A stretch of DNA of 64,000 bases from contig NZ_AWSQ01000001.1 in the NCBI RefSeq assembly GCF_000498575.2, positions 608,859 to 672,858 of the forward strand, in the 5' to 3' direction. A model generated the notes under the pieces. The model searched no databases. It was not told where the DNA came from and worked only from the letters and a program-made list of their open reading frames with translations. Shown one piece after another: positions 28,188 to 38,960 of this stretch. The position numbers and the translations under genes were made by a program. This DNA comes from Pseudomonas taeanensis MS-3. Lineage in GTDB: Bacteria; Pseudomonadota; Gammaproteobacteria; Pseudomonadales; Pseudomonadaceae. Numbering within the stretch: the stretch's first letter is position 1; each line of letters starts with the position of its first letter.

Positions 28188-28212
28188 CCCATAGCACTTA
28201 CTGGGCTATGGG
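28188..28212. promoter_or_regulatory. Second inverted repeat upstream of the BCCT-type gene
   Basis: Perfect 8-bp arms CCCATAGC / GCTATGGG with a 9-base spacer, 124 bp before the gene's ATG. It has no T-tract, so it is more likely an operator than a terminator. Confidence 0.35.
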
Positions 28213-28654
28213 CCGCTGTCATCCGACTTTGTCCTTTGCGTCATCGCTCAGGCTATTCAGTGTGACTATCAGCGAGGGTAGTGGGGTGAGCGGTGTCTGT
28301 GGCGCCGAATTGCTAACCTGTCGTACGGCAGATTGACCCGTCACTCACCGCCACTGCTTCACGCACCTGATTGAAGGACTGCCCGAAGCCAGGCTGGTGC
28401 TTATCCTGTCGCGGCATGATTGGACCTGCTTTCCTCAGCACGACTCCTTGTGGCCTATCTCCGGCGGTGTTCTTTCTCATCAATTGTCTGCGGCAGGAAA
28501 ACCACGAACACCCCGGCCGGCAAGCGAGGCAAGTTGCTTCAGTTACGCTTAGCCAATATTTTGCAGATAGCTGGTATTTGGCCGCGCAATCAGTCTATTG
28601 CTTGAACTATTTTCAAAGCATCTGAAAGCATTGGGTGCATTTTCGGCAGCCAAC
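28213..28654. other. Non-coding stretch
   Basis: No convincing gene. Open frames here (for example 28371-28625) lack ribosome sites and family features. The stretch ends at a bidirectional terminator that has no assigned gene, so an unrecognised small transcript is possible. Confidence 0.45.
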
Positions 28655-28680
28655 AAAAAACCCGCCGAAGCGGGTTTTTT
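28655..28680. terminator. Orphan bidirectional terminator
   Basis: AAAAAACCCGC / GCGGGTTTTTT with a 4-base loop (CGAA) is a textbook intrinsic terminator on both strands, but there is no annotated gene within several hundred bases that it would serve. Confidence 0.8.
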
Positions 28681-29003
28681 CCTGACCATCCCGACATCCT
28701 GTCGGTAGCTATCCTAGCCATGGCCAATCATCCTTGATTCCGAGCGCGTCCTGCGCCTCAGAGGATTTATCAAGATTAATGATCTGCCTCCAAGTTCAAT
28801 AGCAGCAAACGCCGTCAAGCCGTGTAAGCCATTCGCTATACCTATCAGCAGACAACTGAGACGACCCTACCAGCTTGAGGACTTTCGACAGCCCGATTGG
28901 CTTCGTTAGCTATCAATGCCGCCAGCGAGCGGAGTCCCCCAACGCAGGCTCGGCAGACAATCACAGTTCAACCCGAGTGGCCTTCATTACATTGCTCGCC
29001 GCG

Positions 29004-29030
29004 TGTTACTGCGTCGGTGCTCAGGTAACA
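29004..29030 (+). promoter_or_regulatory. CbrB-type upstream activating palindrome
   Basis: TGTTAC (29004-29009) and GTAACA (29025-29030) are separated by 15 bases. The known CbrB site at Pseudomonas crcZ is TGTTAC-N14-GTAACA. It lies about 100 bp upstream of the sigma-54 -24 element, the expected enhancer distance. Confidence 0.75.
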
Positions 29031-29094
29031 AAGTCGAGTAGGACAGGAACAGAACCGCTCCCTTTGTGGGCATCACGCGTGTCATAAATTACAC

Positions 29095-29107
29095 TAACAC
29101 TTTGATT
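29095..29107 (+). promoter_or_regulatory. IHF-type site
   Basis: TAACACTTTGATT matches the inverse of the IHF consensus WATCAANNNNTTR at every defined position. It lies between the enhancer palindrome and the sigma-54 promoter, where a DNA bend would be useful. Confidence 0.55.
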
Positions 29108-29126
29108 TATAATGACTTTTAATAAA

Positions 29127-29142
29127 TGGCACGGGCTATGCT
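29127..29142 (+). promoter_or_regulatory. Sigma-54 (RpoN) promoter
   Basis: TGGCACG-N4-ATGCT with the diagnostic GG-N10-GC spacing (29128-29129 and 29140-29141) differs from the consensus TGGCACG-N4-TTGCW at one base. Transcription should start at about 29151-29153. Confidence 0.88.
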
Positions 29143-29151
29143 TTGTTATAG

Positions 29152-29500
29152 GGACAACAATAATAAAATCAGCAAAGAAATCGACTCGATTCTGACATAA
29201 CAAAAACAACAAGCCAGATGAGTAGCAAACAGATTTTTTTGGAGAGGGTGTGCTTTTCCAGGAGTTAACCTGGCGACCAGAGGAAAACAATAAAACTACC
29301 TTGAGGTAGCTGAACTGGTTGAATCATCAAGTGACTATGGCACCACCAGCATCCAAAAAAATACGTTTACCTTTGAACCCACCGGGCTCAGAAAATCTTG
29401 TTCGACGATAGCGGTCACTAAAAACAACAACAGACTGTTTAACAACAAAAACAAAGCATGCAGCAATTATTTGAGGGGAGCTACGGCTCCCCTCAGTGCT
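29152..29500 (+). ncRNA. CrcZ/CrcY-type small RNA (Hfq-Crc antagonist)
   Basis: RNA of about 340-350 nt with no gene-like frame, starting 11-12 bases after a sigma-54 promoter and ending at a GC-rich hairpin with a UACG loop (29473-29494). It carries at least five A-rich CA motifs of the AAnAAnAA kind that bind Hfq and Crc: 29154-29168, 29199-29212, 29284-29295, 29419-29432 and 29441-29456. In known family members (CrcZ in P. aeruginosa; CrcY, CrcX in other species) such an RNA, induced by CbrA/CbrB on poor carbon sources, titrates Hfq-Crc away from its targets and relieves catabolite repression. All of this fits here, including the CbrB-type palindrome. I cannot tell which family member it is; the neighbourhood is not cbrB, so CrcZ proper is less likely. 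Ends are approximate. Confidence 0.87.
29472..29495 (+). terminator. 3' hairpin of the Crc-type small RNA
   Basis: A nine-base stem GAGGGGAGC / GCTCCCCTC closes a TACG loop. It is followed by AGTGCTTTCT rather than a clean T-run, so the exact 3' end is uncertain. Confidence 0.65.
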
Positions 29501-29646
29501 TTCTGCTGTCCCTTCTCCCTATGAGCTTAGGGAATGCTCCGCGCAACATTGATGAGCGCCGAGTCACTTAGAATGCCTCCCAGAACCCCATTTCACAGCC
29601 CGATCAACGGTTTTCAAACCCGTTGATTAACTGGTGATCTAGAAAG
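29501..29646. other. Non-coding stretch between the small RNA and the gyrB terminator
   Basis: No reading frame, promoter or repeat that I can support. It separates the rightward small RNA from the leftward gyrB transcript. Confidence 0.5.
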
Positions 29647-29670
29647 AAAAACCCCGGCACTAGGCCGGGG
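29647..29670 (-). terminator. Terminator of the dnaA-gyrB operon
   Basis: CCCCGGC / GCCGGGG stem with a 5-base loop, followed on the minus strand by TTTTTC. It is placed 70 bp after the gyrB stop. Confidence 0.85.
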
Positions 29671-29738
29671 TATGAGGTTCTGTGCCATGGCGATAACAGG
29701 TACGACCCTGTCATTTAGCCTGTCAACCGACACAAGTA

Positions 29739-32159
<2,421 letters not shown>

Positions 32160-33263
32160 TCACTCCCGGTGGTCGTGGGTCTGGGTGACACAGCCATGTT
32201 CCACGTGGAACATGGCAACCGGCGTGTCCGTGCGCCAGCCTTCCCGCAACAATTCATGGTCTACGCAGGTAATGAATACCTGGCAGTGCAATTCTTCTAA
32301 CAAACAACACAGGGCCCGCCGATGTTGTTCATCCAACTCTGACGGCAAATCATCCACCAGATAAATACATTGGCCGCGCTTGGCCTGACTTACTAAATGA
32401 CCTTGTGCAATTCGCAAGGCACAGACAACCAGCTTCTGCTGACCTCTCGATAAAATGTCTGTGGCATTGTGCACTCCCGAACGCAACCTGAGATCAGCCC
32501 GCTGGGGGCCGGCCTGGGTATGGCCTATCTGCTGATCTCGGGAAAGGGAAGCACGCAATACTTCATCCAGCTGGCGATCCTTATCCCATCCTCGGTTGTA
32601 ACTGAGGGTAAGCCCATTCAGATCAACCAACTCACTCAGGATTCGTTCAAACACCGGTTTCAGCGCCTGAATATAAGTTCGCCTATAACCGTCAATTTCA
32701 TCGCTAGCCAGGCATAGCTCACGGTCCCAGGCCGCCTGCGAAGCGGCGTCAAGTGTACCATGCCGCAGCCACGAGTTCCGCTGCCGCAAGGCCTTCTGCA
32801 GGCGCTGCCACGCAGGCAGAAATCGAGGTTCCACGTGGAACACTCCCCAATCCAAAAATTGTCGGCGAATCTTCGGCGCGCCTTCCAAGAGGCGAAAACT
32901 ATCAGGGTTAATCAATTGCAACGGCAGAGTTTCGGCTAGCTGTGCAGCACTGCGCGCGTTCTGCCCGTCGATACGGATCTGAAAGTCGCCCTGACGCTCA
33001 CGAGAGATACCCAAACTGCTCAGTCTGCCATCGGCCAACAGCACCTGACCAAAAACCGTGCAGGCTACTTGCTCGTACTGAATGACTGGAAGCAGTCTGG
33101 CACTGCGAAATGAGCGGGCAAGGCCAAGCAGATGAATAGCTTCCAGCACGCTGGTTTTGCCGCTGCCGTTGTCGCCATGGAGGATATTGATACGTGGGGA
33201 GGGGGAGAGTGTCACCGGGTGCAGATTACGCACCGCGGTGACTGTAACGCGGGTCAGGGACAT
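32160..33263 (-). CDS. recF: DNA replication and repair protein RecF
   Basis: SMC-like ATPase that helps load RecA at gaps. 367 aa. Walker A is in [16 protein letters not shown] (about 27-42), the ABC-type signature in [15 protein letters not shown], and Walker B in [13 protein letters not shown]. Two parS palindromes for ParB binding lie within the coding sequence (32197-32212 near the 3' end and 32827-32842), so the nucleotide sequence serves two purposes. Between dnaN (7 bp upstream) and gyrB. Confidence 0.97.
   Translation of the reverse strand: MSLTRVTVTAVRNLHPVTLSPSPRINILHGDNGSGKTSVLEAIHLLGLARSFRSARLLPVIQYEQVACTVFGQVLLADGRLSSLGISRERQGDFQIRIDGQNARSAAQLAETLPLQLINPDSFRLLEGAPKIRRQFLDWGVFHVEPRFLPAWQRLQKALRQRNSWLRHGTLDAASQAAWDRELCLASDEIDGYRRTYIQALKPVFERILSELVDLNGLTLSYNRGWDKDRQLDEVLRASLSRDQQIGHTQAGPQRADLRLRSGVHNATDILSRGQQKLVVCALRIAQGHLVSQAKRGQCIYLVDDLPSELDEQHRRALCCLLEELHCQVFITCVDHELLREGWRTDTPVAMFHVEHGCVTQTHDHRE
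32197..32212. other. parS centromere site 1 (perfect)
   Basis: TGTTCCACGTGGAACA, the exact 16-bp ParB-binding palindrome of chromosomal parS. The symmetry extends three further bases on each side (CCA/TGG). It lies inside recF, about 4 kb from oriC, with parA and parB in the same window. Confidence 0.95.
32827..32842. other. parS centromere site 2 (one mismatch)
   Basis: GGTTCCACGTGGAACA differs from the consensus only in the first base. Also inside recF, 630 bp from site 1. P. aeruginosa likewise has clustered parS sites near its origin. Confidence 0.9.
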
Positions 33264-33270
33264 TGAAGTC

Positions 33271-34374
33271 TTACAAACGCATAGGCATCACGACGTACGC
33301 TGAGTCGTCGTTGTCTGCCTCCTGTACCAGGGCGCTGCTGTTGGAGTCGGAGAGGATAAGACGGACCTGCTCGGTGGTCATTACGCCCAGTACATCCAAC
33401 AGATAACTGACGTTGAAGCCGATCTCCAATTCACTACCGTTATAATCGACGGCGATCTCTTCTTCGGCTTCTTCCTGCTCTGGGTTATTCGCCTGAATCT
33501 TCAGTAGGCCAGAAGCCAGTTGCAAGCGGATACCGCGATACTTTTCATTGGACAGAATCGCGGTGCGGCTGAACGCCTCGCGCAAGCCTTGACGGTCAGC
33601 CACCACCAATTTATCACCGCCACGAGGAAGTACACGTTCGTAGTCGGGGAACTTGCCGTCAACCAGCTTGGAGGTGAAAGTGAACTCACCCGTGGTTGCA
33701 CGAATGTGATGCTGACCGAGGACGATACTCACGCTGCCGTCCTGCTCTGTCAGTAGACGCGCCAGTTCCAGAATACCCTTACGCGGCACGATGACCTGGT
33801 GGCGATCGACTTGTTCGATAGCCGCTTCCATCGAACACATGGCCAGGCGATGACCGTCAGTTGCCACAGCACGCAGCACACCGCTTTGTACCTCGAGCAA
33901 CATGCCGTTGAGGTAGTAACGCACGTCTTGTTGAGCCATGGCGAAACTGGTGCGCTCAATCAATCGGCGCAACTTGCTTTGGCCCAGATCGAAAGTTAGT
34001 GAGCCAGGACCTTCCTCGACGGTCGGGAAGTCATTGGCGGGTAGAGTCGACAGGCTGAAGCGACTGCGACCGGCTTTCACCAACAGTTTCTGCTCATCGA
34101 GACGGATATCGATCAGGGCATCGTTCGGCAGACTTTTGCAGATATCCATCAGCTTGCGCGCAGGAACGGTGATTTCGCCTGGCTCGGCCGGCTCTTCCAA
34201 GCTGACCCGACCAACCAGTTCGACTTCGAGGTCGGTACCGGTCAACGACAGTTGCTGGCCTTCAACCACCAGCAACACGTTGGAGAGCACCGGCAAGGTC
34301 TGGCGGCGTTCCACGACGCCGGCGACCAGTTGCAGAGGTTTCAACAGGGCTTCGCGTTGAATAGTGAAATGCAT
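33271..34374 (-). CDS. dnaN: DNA polymerase III beta sliding clamp
   Basis: Ring-shaped processivity factor for DNA polymerase III. 367 aa in three similar domains, as expected. The N-terminus [30 protein letters not shown] and the C-terminal tail YVVMPMRL, which lines the partner-binding pocket, are both intact. Second gene of the dnaA operon; 31 bp after dnaA and 7 bp before recF. Confidence 0.98.
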   Translation of the reverse strand: MHFTIQREALLKPLQLVAGVVERRQTLPVLSNVLLVVEGQQLSLTGTDLEVELVGRVSLEEPAEPGEITVPARKLMDICKSLPNDALIDIRLDEQKLLVKAGRSRFSLSTLPANDFPTVEEGPGSLTFDLGQSKLRRLIERTSFAMAQQDVRYYLNGMLLEVQSGVLRAVATDGHRLAMCSMEAAIEQVDRHQVIVPRKGILELARLLTEQDGSVSIVLGQHHIRATTGEFTFTSKLVDGKFPDYERVLPRGGDKLVVADRQGLREAFSRTAILSNEKYRGIRLQLASGLLKIQANNPEQEEAEEEIAVDYNGSELEIGFNVSYLLDVLGVMTTEQVRLILSDSNSSALVQEADNDDSAYVVMPMRL

Positions 34375-34405
34375 GGTCTAGTCCCTTGCCTAGTGGAGTT
34401 GCGTA

Positions 34406-35872
34406 TTAGGTAGTCAGTGTACGCAGCAGATTCTTGTAGTCCTCGCGGATATCCGCGTCGGATTCCCTAAGTTCAGCAATCTTACGGCAAGCATGCAATA
34501 CCGTAGTGTGATCACGGCCGCCAAAGACGTCGCCGATTTCCGGCAGGCTATGGTTGGTCAGCTCCTTCGACAGCGCCATCGCGACCTGCCGGGGTCGTGC
34601 CACTGAGCGCGAACGACGCTTGGAGAGCAGGTCTGACATCTTGATCTTGTAGTACTCGGCAACCGTTCTCTGGATATTGTCGATGCTGACCAGCTTGTCC
34701 TGCAGCGCCAACAGATCCTTCAAGGACTCGCGGATCAACTCGATGGTGATGTCGCGGCCCATGAAGTGCGAGTGCGCGATGACTCGCTTCAACGCACCCT
34801 CCAGTTCACGCACGTTGGAACGTATGCGCTGGGCAATGAAAAAGGCAGCATCGTGAGGTAGATCAACTTTGGCCTGATCAGCCTTCTTCATCAAGATGGC
34901 CACACGGGTTTCCAGTTCGGGCGGTTCCACCGCGACCGTCAACCCCCAGCCGAAACGTGATTTCAGACGCTCTTCAAGGCCTTCGATTTCTTTCGGGTAA
35001 CGGTCGCTGGTGAGAATAACCTGCTGGCCACCTTCGAGTAAGGCATTGAATGTATGGAAGAATTCTTCTTGCGAGCGTTCTTTCTTGGCGAAGAATTGAA
35101 TGTCATCAATCAACAGTGCATCCACCGAGCGGTAGAATCGCTTGAACTCGTTGATGGCGTTCAGTTGCAGGGCTTTGACCATGTCGGCGACGAAGCGCTC
35201 AGAATGCAGGTAGACCACCTTGGCATTCGGATTCTTCTGCAACAGGTGATTGCCGACTGCGTGCATCAAGTGGGTTTTACCCAAGCCGACCCCCCCATAC
35301 AGAAACAGTGGGTTGTAGCCATGCTTGGGGTTATCGGCCACCTGCCAAGCAGCCGCCCGAGCCAATTGGTTGGATTTACCTTCGACAAAATTATCGAACG
35401 TGAAAGTACGGTTCAAATAGCTGGTGTGCTTGAGTCCGCCTTCAACCTGCACCGTGCGTTCGGTGCGCGCCGGGGCCGTTTGACTAGCCGCACCAGCCAT
35501 GGGATCGAAACTGGCACGCGAGGGTTCTTCCACTCTAGCTGCCGGTTGCTGGGTTACAGACGCAGTGCTCTCTACCTGAGGCTGAGCAGCAGCCGGAGCA
35601 GCGGCGGCCACTCGAGGAGCGGCGTTACGTTTACTGCCTATTAATAGGGACAAAGCAGGCACCAGACCGTTGGTGTGTTCGTCCAGCAGTTCCAGCATGC
35701 GACCCAGGTATTTTTCGTTGACCCAATCGAGCACAAAACGGTTCGGCGCGTACACGCGCAGCTCGTCGCCTGTAGCCTCGACCTGTAGTGGACGGATCCA
35801 GGTGTTGAATTGCTGGGCAGGCAGCTCATCGCGCAGAAGCTCTACACACTGCTGCCAAAGTTCCACGGACAC
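34406..35872 (-). CDS. dnaA: Chromosomal replication initiator DnaA
   Basis: AAA+ ATPase that binds TTATCCACA boxes and opens oriC. 488 aa from a GTG start. Domain I (about 1-80, [24 protein letters not shown]), a Pro/Ala-rich domain II linker (about 85-150), domain III with Walker [11 protein letters not shown], Walker B LIDDIQF and sensor/arginine-finger regions, and domain IV with the DNA-contacting [16 protein letters not shown] near the C-terminus. It is read away from the adjacent oriC and heads the dnaN-recF-gyrB operon. Confidence 0.98.
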   Translation of the reverse strand: MSVELWQQCVELLRDELPAQQFNTWIRPLQVEATGDELRVYAPNRFVLDWVNEKYLGRMLELLDEHTNGLVPALSLLIGSKRNAAPRVAAAAPAAAQPQVESTASVTQQPAARVEEPSRASFDPMAGAASQTAPARTERTVQVEGGLKHTSYLNRTFTFDNFVEGKSNQLARAAAWQVADNPKHGYNPLFLYGGVGLGKTHLMHAVGNHLLQKNPNAKVVYLHSERFVADMVKALQLNAINEFKRFYRSVDALLIDDIQFFAKKERSQEEFFHTFNALLEGGQQVILTSDRYPKEIEGLEERLKSRFGWGLTVAVEPPELETRVAILMKKADQAKVDLPHDAAFFIAQRIRSNVRELEGALKRVIAHSHFMGRDITIELIRESLKDLLALQDKLVSIDNIQRTVAEYYKIKMSDLLSKRRSRSVARPRQVAMALSKELTNHSLPEIGDVFGGRDHTTVLHACRKIAELRESDADIREDYKNLLRTLTT

Positions 35873-36320
35873 GGATATCCCCTAAGTCGAAAAGCGCTGA
35901 GGCAAAAAACAGCTGCCATTGTAGCCGCCGAAGCCGGAGTTATCCACACGTAAACACTTAAGCCAGCAAGCTAAATCAAGCTGTTACTGCTTATCAGGGT
36001 CATGCACAGGCCAATCGAAAACACTGTGGATAACCAAGCGTAAGCCTGCGGGATAAACCTGGGTACAAACGGTTGGAAAACCACGCTGTGGATAAAAGCT
36101 CATTTCATCCCCAGCTTATCCGAATGCTTCACACAGCTCCCTCACCGTTTCTGGACAGACTTACATCACTCTGAAAACCCTTCTGCTACTGGCCTATAGG
36201 CACTTATCCACAGATCCACTGCGCACTAGTAATTACAGACACTACAAAAGATCTTTAAATATTCTCTTCTTTATATTTCTATCTCTTCAGTCTTCTGCCC
36301 AGCGAAAAGCTGGTTGGAAA
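35873..36320. other. oriC: Chromosomal origin of replication oriC (dnaA-rpmH)
   Basis: Gene-free region with four perfect DnaA boxes: TTATCCACA at 35940-35948 and 36204-36212, TGTGGATAA at 36025-36033 and 36087-36095. Weaker versions occur around 36049 and 36116. An AT-rich unwinding tract (CTTTAAATATTC and TTCTTTATATTTC, 36253-36290) lies 41 bp from the last box, on the rpmH side. Flanking genes diverge from here and coding-strand orientation switches across it, as expected for the true origin. Confidence 0.95.
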
Positions 36321-36349
36321 TTGACCTGGCCTTCGGCTTTCTCTAGAAT
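36321..36349 (+). promoter_or_regulatory. Sigma-70 promoter of rpmH-rnpA
   Basis: TTGACC (36321-36326), a 17-base spacer and TAGAAT (36344-36349) form a near-consensus promoter about 60 bp upstream of the rpmH ATG. It borders the oriC AT-rich tract. Confidence 0.8.
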
Positions 36350-36409
36350 CGCCGGTCTCTTAAAACGGGGGCCATTCCGGCCCGTAGTCGACGACCCAGG
36401 TAAAGCATC

Positions 36410-36544
36410 ATGAAACGCACTTTCCAACCCAGCACCATCAAACGCGCTCGCACTCACGGTTTCCGTGCTCGCATGGCTACTAAAAACGGTCGCGCCGTCC
36501 TGTCGCGTCGCCGCGCCAAGGGCCGTGCCCGTCTAGCTGTCTAA
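36410..36544 (+). CDS. rpmH: 50S ribosomal protein L34
   Basis: 44-aa, very basic ribosomal protein starting [20 protein letters not shown] and ending [10 protein letters not shown], the typical L34 sequence and length. First gene on the right side of oriC. Followed after 10 bp by rnpA, with which it forms the conserved rpmH-rnpA-yidD-yidC series. Confidence 0.98.
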   Translation: MKRTFQPSTIKRARTHGFRARMATKNGRAVLSRRRAKGRARLAV

Positions 36545-36554
36545 TTTCAGTCTT

Positions 36555-36959
36555 GTGGTGAGTCGAGGCTTCGGCCGGGAAAAGCGTTTACTAACCCCCC
36601 GGCAATTCAAGGCAGTCTTCGACTCCCCCAGCGGCAAAGCTCCGGGCAAGAATGTCCTGCTGCTTGCGCGCAACAACGAGCTCGATCATCCCCGTTTGGG
36701 CCTGGTGATCGGCAAGAAGAGCGTCAAGCTCTCGGTTGAGCGCAATCGCCTGAAACGCCAAATCCGCGAGTCGTTCCGGGCCAATCAGGAAAATCTGGTT
36801 GGCTGGGACATCGTGGTAGTGGCACGCAAAGGCTTGGGTGATCTGGAAAATGCCGAACTCGCTCAGCAATTCGGCAAGCTCTGGAAACGACTCGCGCGCA
36901 GCAAACCTAACCCGCAGGCGAATGCCGAAACGGGAGGAAGCGACAGTACCCATGCGTAG
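36555..36959 (+). CDS. rnpA: Ribonuclease P protein component
   Basis: Protein subunit of RNase P, which matures tRNA 5' ends together with the M1 RNA. 134 aa from a GTG start, (M)[21 protein letters not shown]. The RNR motif is present in [16 protein letters not shown], and [11 protein letters not shown] follows. The C-terminal tail past residue 115 is variable in this family. It overlaps yidD by 8 bp. Confidence 0.97.
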   Translation: MVSRGFGREKRLLTPRQFKAVFDSPSGKAPGKNVLLLARNNELDHPRLGLVIGKKSVKLSVERNRLKRQIRESFRANQENLVGWDIVVVARKGLGDLENAELAQQFGKLWKRLARSKPNPQANAETGGSDSTHA

Positions 36960-37197
36960 ACTGGTGTTAGCTTCAATCCAGTTTTACCGCTATGCCATCA
37001 GTCCGTTGATGGCCAGCCACTGTCGCTTCTACCCGAGTTGTTCTTGCTACGCGCATGATGCCATTGCTCAACGTGGCGTCATGCGTGGTGGCTGGCTGAC
37101 CTTGCGTCGGCTTGGCCGCTGTCACCCGTGGAATCCCGGTGGCTACGACCCGGTCCCCCCCGCGAAAACCTCAAGCCCCTCTTCGATGGCCGAATAA
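36952..37197 (+). CDS. yidD: Membrane protein insertion efficiency factor YidD
   Basis: Small membrane-associated protein assisting YidC/Sec insertion. 81 aa from the ATG at 36952, within the rnpA end: [20 protein letters not shown]..., then the cysteine-containing [15 protein letters not shown] and [15 protein letters not shown], the family's signature. A longer in-frame extension upstream overlaps rnpA further and is rejected. The YidC gene begins 3 bp after. Confidence 0.95.
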   Translation: MRRLVLASIQFYRYAISPLMASHCRFYPSCSCYAHDAIAQRGVMRGGWLTLRRLGRCHPWNPGGYDPVPPAKTSSPSSMAE

Positions 37198-37199
37198 TC

Positions 37200-38873
37200 A
37201 TGGATATTCAACGCTCGATCCTGATCGTCGCCCTGGCAGTCGTGACCTATATGATGGTTCTCCAGTGGAACCAGGACTATGGTCAAGCTCCCCTGCCGAC
37301 TCAGACTTCCGCAGCCAGCAGCACAGTTCCTGGTTTACCGGAAATTTCTGGAGCCACCGACGGTAGTGACGTTCCTACGGCGAATGCCATCGGTAGCGAA
37401 GCGAGTGTGGCGCCCAGCGTGATCAGCGATGCGCTGATCCGGGTGAAAACCGATGTCCTCGAAATGGCCATCGATCCACGTGGCGGGGATGTGGTGCAGT
37501 TGATGCTGCCACAATTTCCGCGTCGTCAGGATCATCCCGACGTGCCCTTTCAGCTGTTCGATAACGGTGGCGAGCGACTGTATCTCGCACAGAGCGGTCT
37601 GACCGGCACAAACGGACCTGATGCCCGCGCCAGTGGTCGTCCGCTGTACAGCAGCGAGAAAACCAGCTACGAACTGAGCGATGGTCAGGACCAGCTGGTC
37701 GTCGAACTGAAATTCAGTGAGGCCGGGGTCAACTACATCAAGCGCTTTACCCTCAAGCGCGGACAGTACGACCTGAATGTCAGCTACCTGATCGACAACC
37801 AGAGCGCTCAAGCCTGGAGCGGTAACCTGTTCGGTCAGCTCAAGCGCGATGACAGTGGCGATCCGTCTTCCAGTACCGCCACCGGCACCGCCACTTACCT
37901 GGGCGCCGCCATGTGGACCCAGGAAAAACCCTATACGAAGATATCCACAGGCGACATGGATGACAAAAACCTGCGCGAAACTGTGCAAGGTGGCTGGATC
38001 GCCTGGTTGCAGCATTATTTCGTAACCGCCTGGGTGCCGAGCAAAGACAGCACCAACGTGGTGCAAACCCGCAAGGACAGCCAAGGTAACTACATCATTG
38101 GTTTCACCGGCCCGGCACTGAATATTCCGGCCGGCGCCAGCGCGGAAACCAATGCCATTCTGTATGCCGGACCCAAATCCCAGGGGAATCTGGAAGCCCT
38201 GTCTCCTGGGCTCGACCTGACCGTCGACTACGGCATTCTGTGGTTCCTGGCCAAGCCGATATTCTGGTTGCTCGGACATATCCAAGCGCTGCTGAATAAC
38301 TGGGGATGGTCGATCATCGTTCTGACCATCATCATCAAACTGGCCTTTTTCCCACTGTCGGCGGCCAGTTATAAATCCATGGCGCGCATGCGGGCCGTGG
38401 CGCCAAAACTGGCAGCGCTGAAGGAACAGCATGGCGACGATCGGCAGAAAATGTCGCAGTCGATGATGGAGTTGTACAAGAAAGAGAAGATCAATCCACT
38501 GGGCGGCTGTCTGCCGATCCTGGTGCAGATGCCGGTATTCCTGGCGCTGTACTGGGTGTTGCTGGAAAGCGTGGAAATGCGCCAGGCGCCATGGATGTTC
38601 TGGATCACCGACCTGTCGATCAAGGATCCGTTCTTCATCCTGCCGATCATCATGGGCGCGACCATGTTTATCCAGCAGCAACTCAACCCGACTCCACCGG
38701 ACCCGATGCAAGCCAAGGTGATGAAAATGATGCCGATCATCTTCACCTTCTTCTTCCTCTGGTTCCCGGCCGGTCTTGTGCTGTACTGGGTGGTCAACAA
38801 CTGCTTGTCGATTGCACAGCAGTGGTACATTACCCGCAAGATCGAAGCAGCAACCAAGGCGGCTGCGGCCTGA
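37200..38873 (+). CDS. yidC: Membrane protein insertase YidC
   Basis: Inserts and folds inner-membrane proteins, alone or with SecYEG. 557 aa from the ATG at 37200. First transmembrane segment at about 5-22 (SILIVALAVVTYMMVLQW), a large periplasmic beta-domain (about 60-345), then the conserved insertase core with five further hydrophobic stretches, including GWSIIVLTIIIKLAFFPL, GGCLPILVQMPVFLALYWVL and FPAGLVLYWVVNNCLSIAQQ. Gammaproteobacterial type with the long periplasmic loop. Ends the rpmH cluster, followed by a terminator. Confidence 0.97.
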   Translation: MDIQRSILIVALAVVTYMMVLQWNQDYGQAPLPTQTSAASSTVPGLPEISGATDGSDVPTANAIGSEASVAPSVISDALIRVKTDVLEMAIDPRGGDVVQLMLPQFPRRQDHPDVPFQLFDNGGERLYLAQSGLTGTNGPDARASGRPLYSSEKTSYELSDGQDQLVVELKFSEAGVNYIKRFTLKRGQYDLNVSYLIDNQSAQAWSGNLFGQLKRDDSGDPSSSTATGTATYLGAAMWTQEKPYTKISTGDMDDKNLRETVQGGWIAWLQHYFVTAWVPSKDSTNVVQTRKDSQGNYIIGFTGPALNIPAGASAETNAILYAGPKSQGNLEALSPGLDLTVDYGILWFLAKPIFWLLGHIQALLNNWGWSIIVLTIIIKLAFFPLSAASYKSMARMRAVAPKLAALKEQHGDDRQKMSQSMMELYKKEKINPLGGCLPILVQMPVFLALYWVLLESVEMRQAPWMFWITDLSIKDPFFILPIIMGATMFIQQQLNPTPPDPMQAKVMKMMPIIFTFFFLWFPAGLVLYWVVNNCLSIAQQWYITRKIEAATKAAAA

Positions 38874-38909
38874 TAAGCCAGAGCGTTTAAGCTCGAGCTA
38901 GCCGTTATA

Positions 38910-38936
38910 CAAGACGCCCCCATCGTGGGGCGTCTT
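38910..38936. terminator. Hairpin between yidC and mnmE
   Basis: CAAGACGCCCC / GGGGCGTCTTG with a 5-base centre, 37 bp after the yidC stop and 25 bp before mnmE. It has only short T runs, so attenuation is as likely as full termination. Confidence 0.65.
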
Positions 38937-38960
38937 GCTATCCAGGATTTGGAGTCCCGC

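Noticed and set aside
28371-28625. Candidate 84-codon gene upstream of the orphan terminator
   Set aside because: No Shine-Dalgarno sequence, no domain, and the start codon region is not gene-like. It is left as non-coding.
28875-29087. 70-codon frame on the plus strand upstream of the small RNA
   Set aside because: It covers the CbrB-type palindrome, has no ribosome site, and the translation shows no recognisable feature.
29021-29290. 89-codon frame on the minus strand opposite the Crc-type RNA
   Set aside because: It spans the sigma-54 promoter and RNA start on the other strand, has no ribosome site and no family resemblance.
29337-29411. 24-codon frame (MAPPASKKIRLPL...) inside the small RNA
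   Set aside because: No ribosome site and no conservation evidence. A dual-function RNA cannot be excluded but is not supported.
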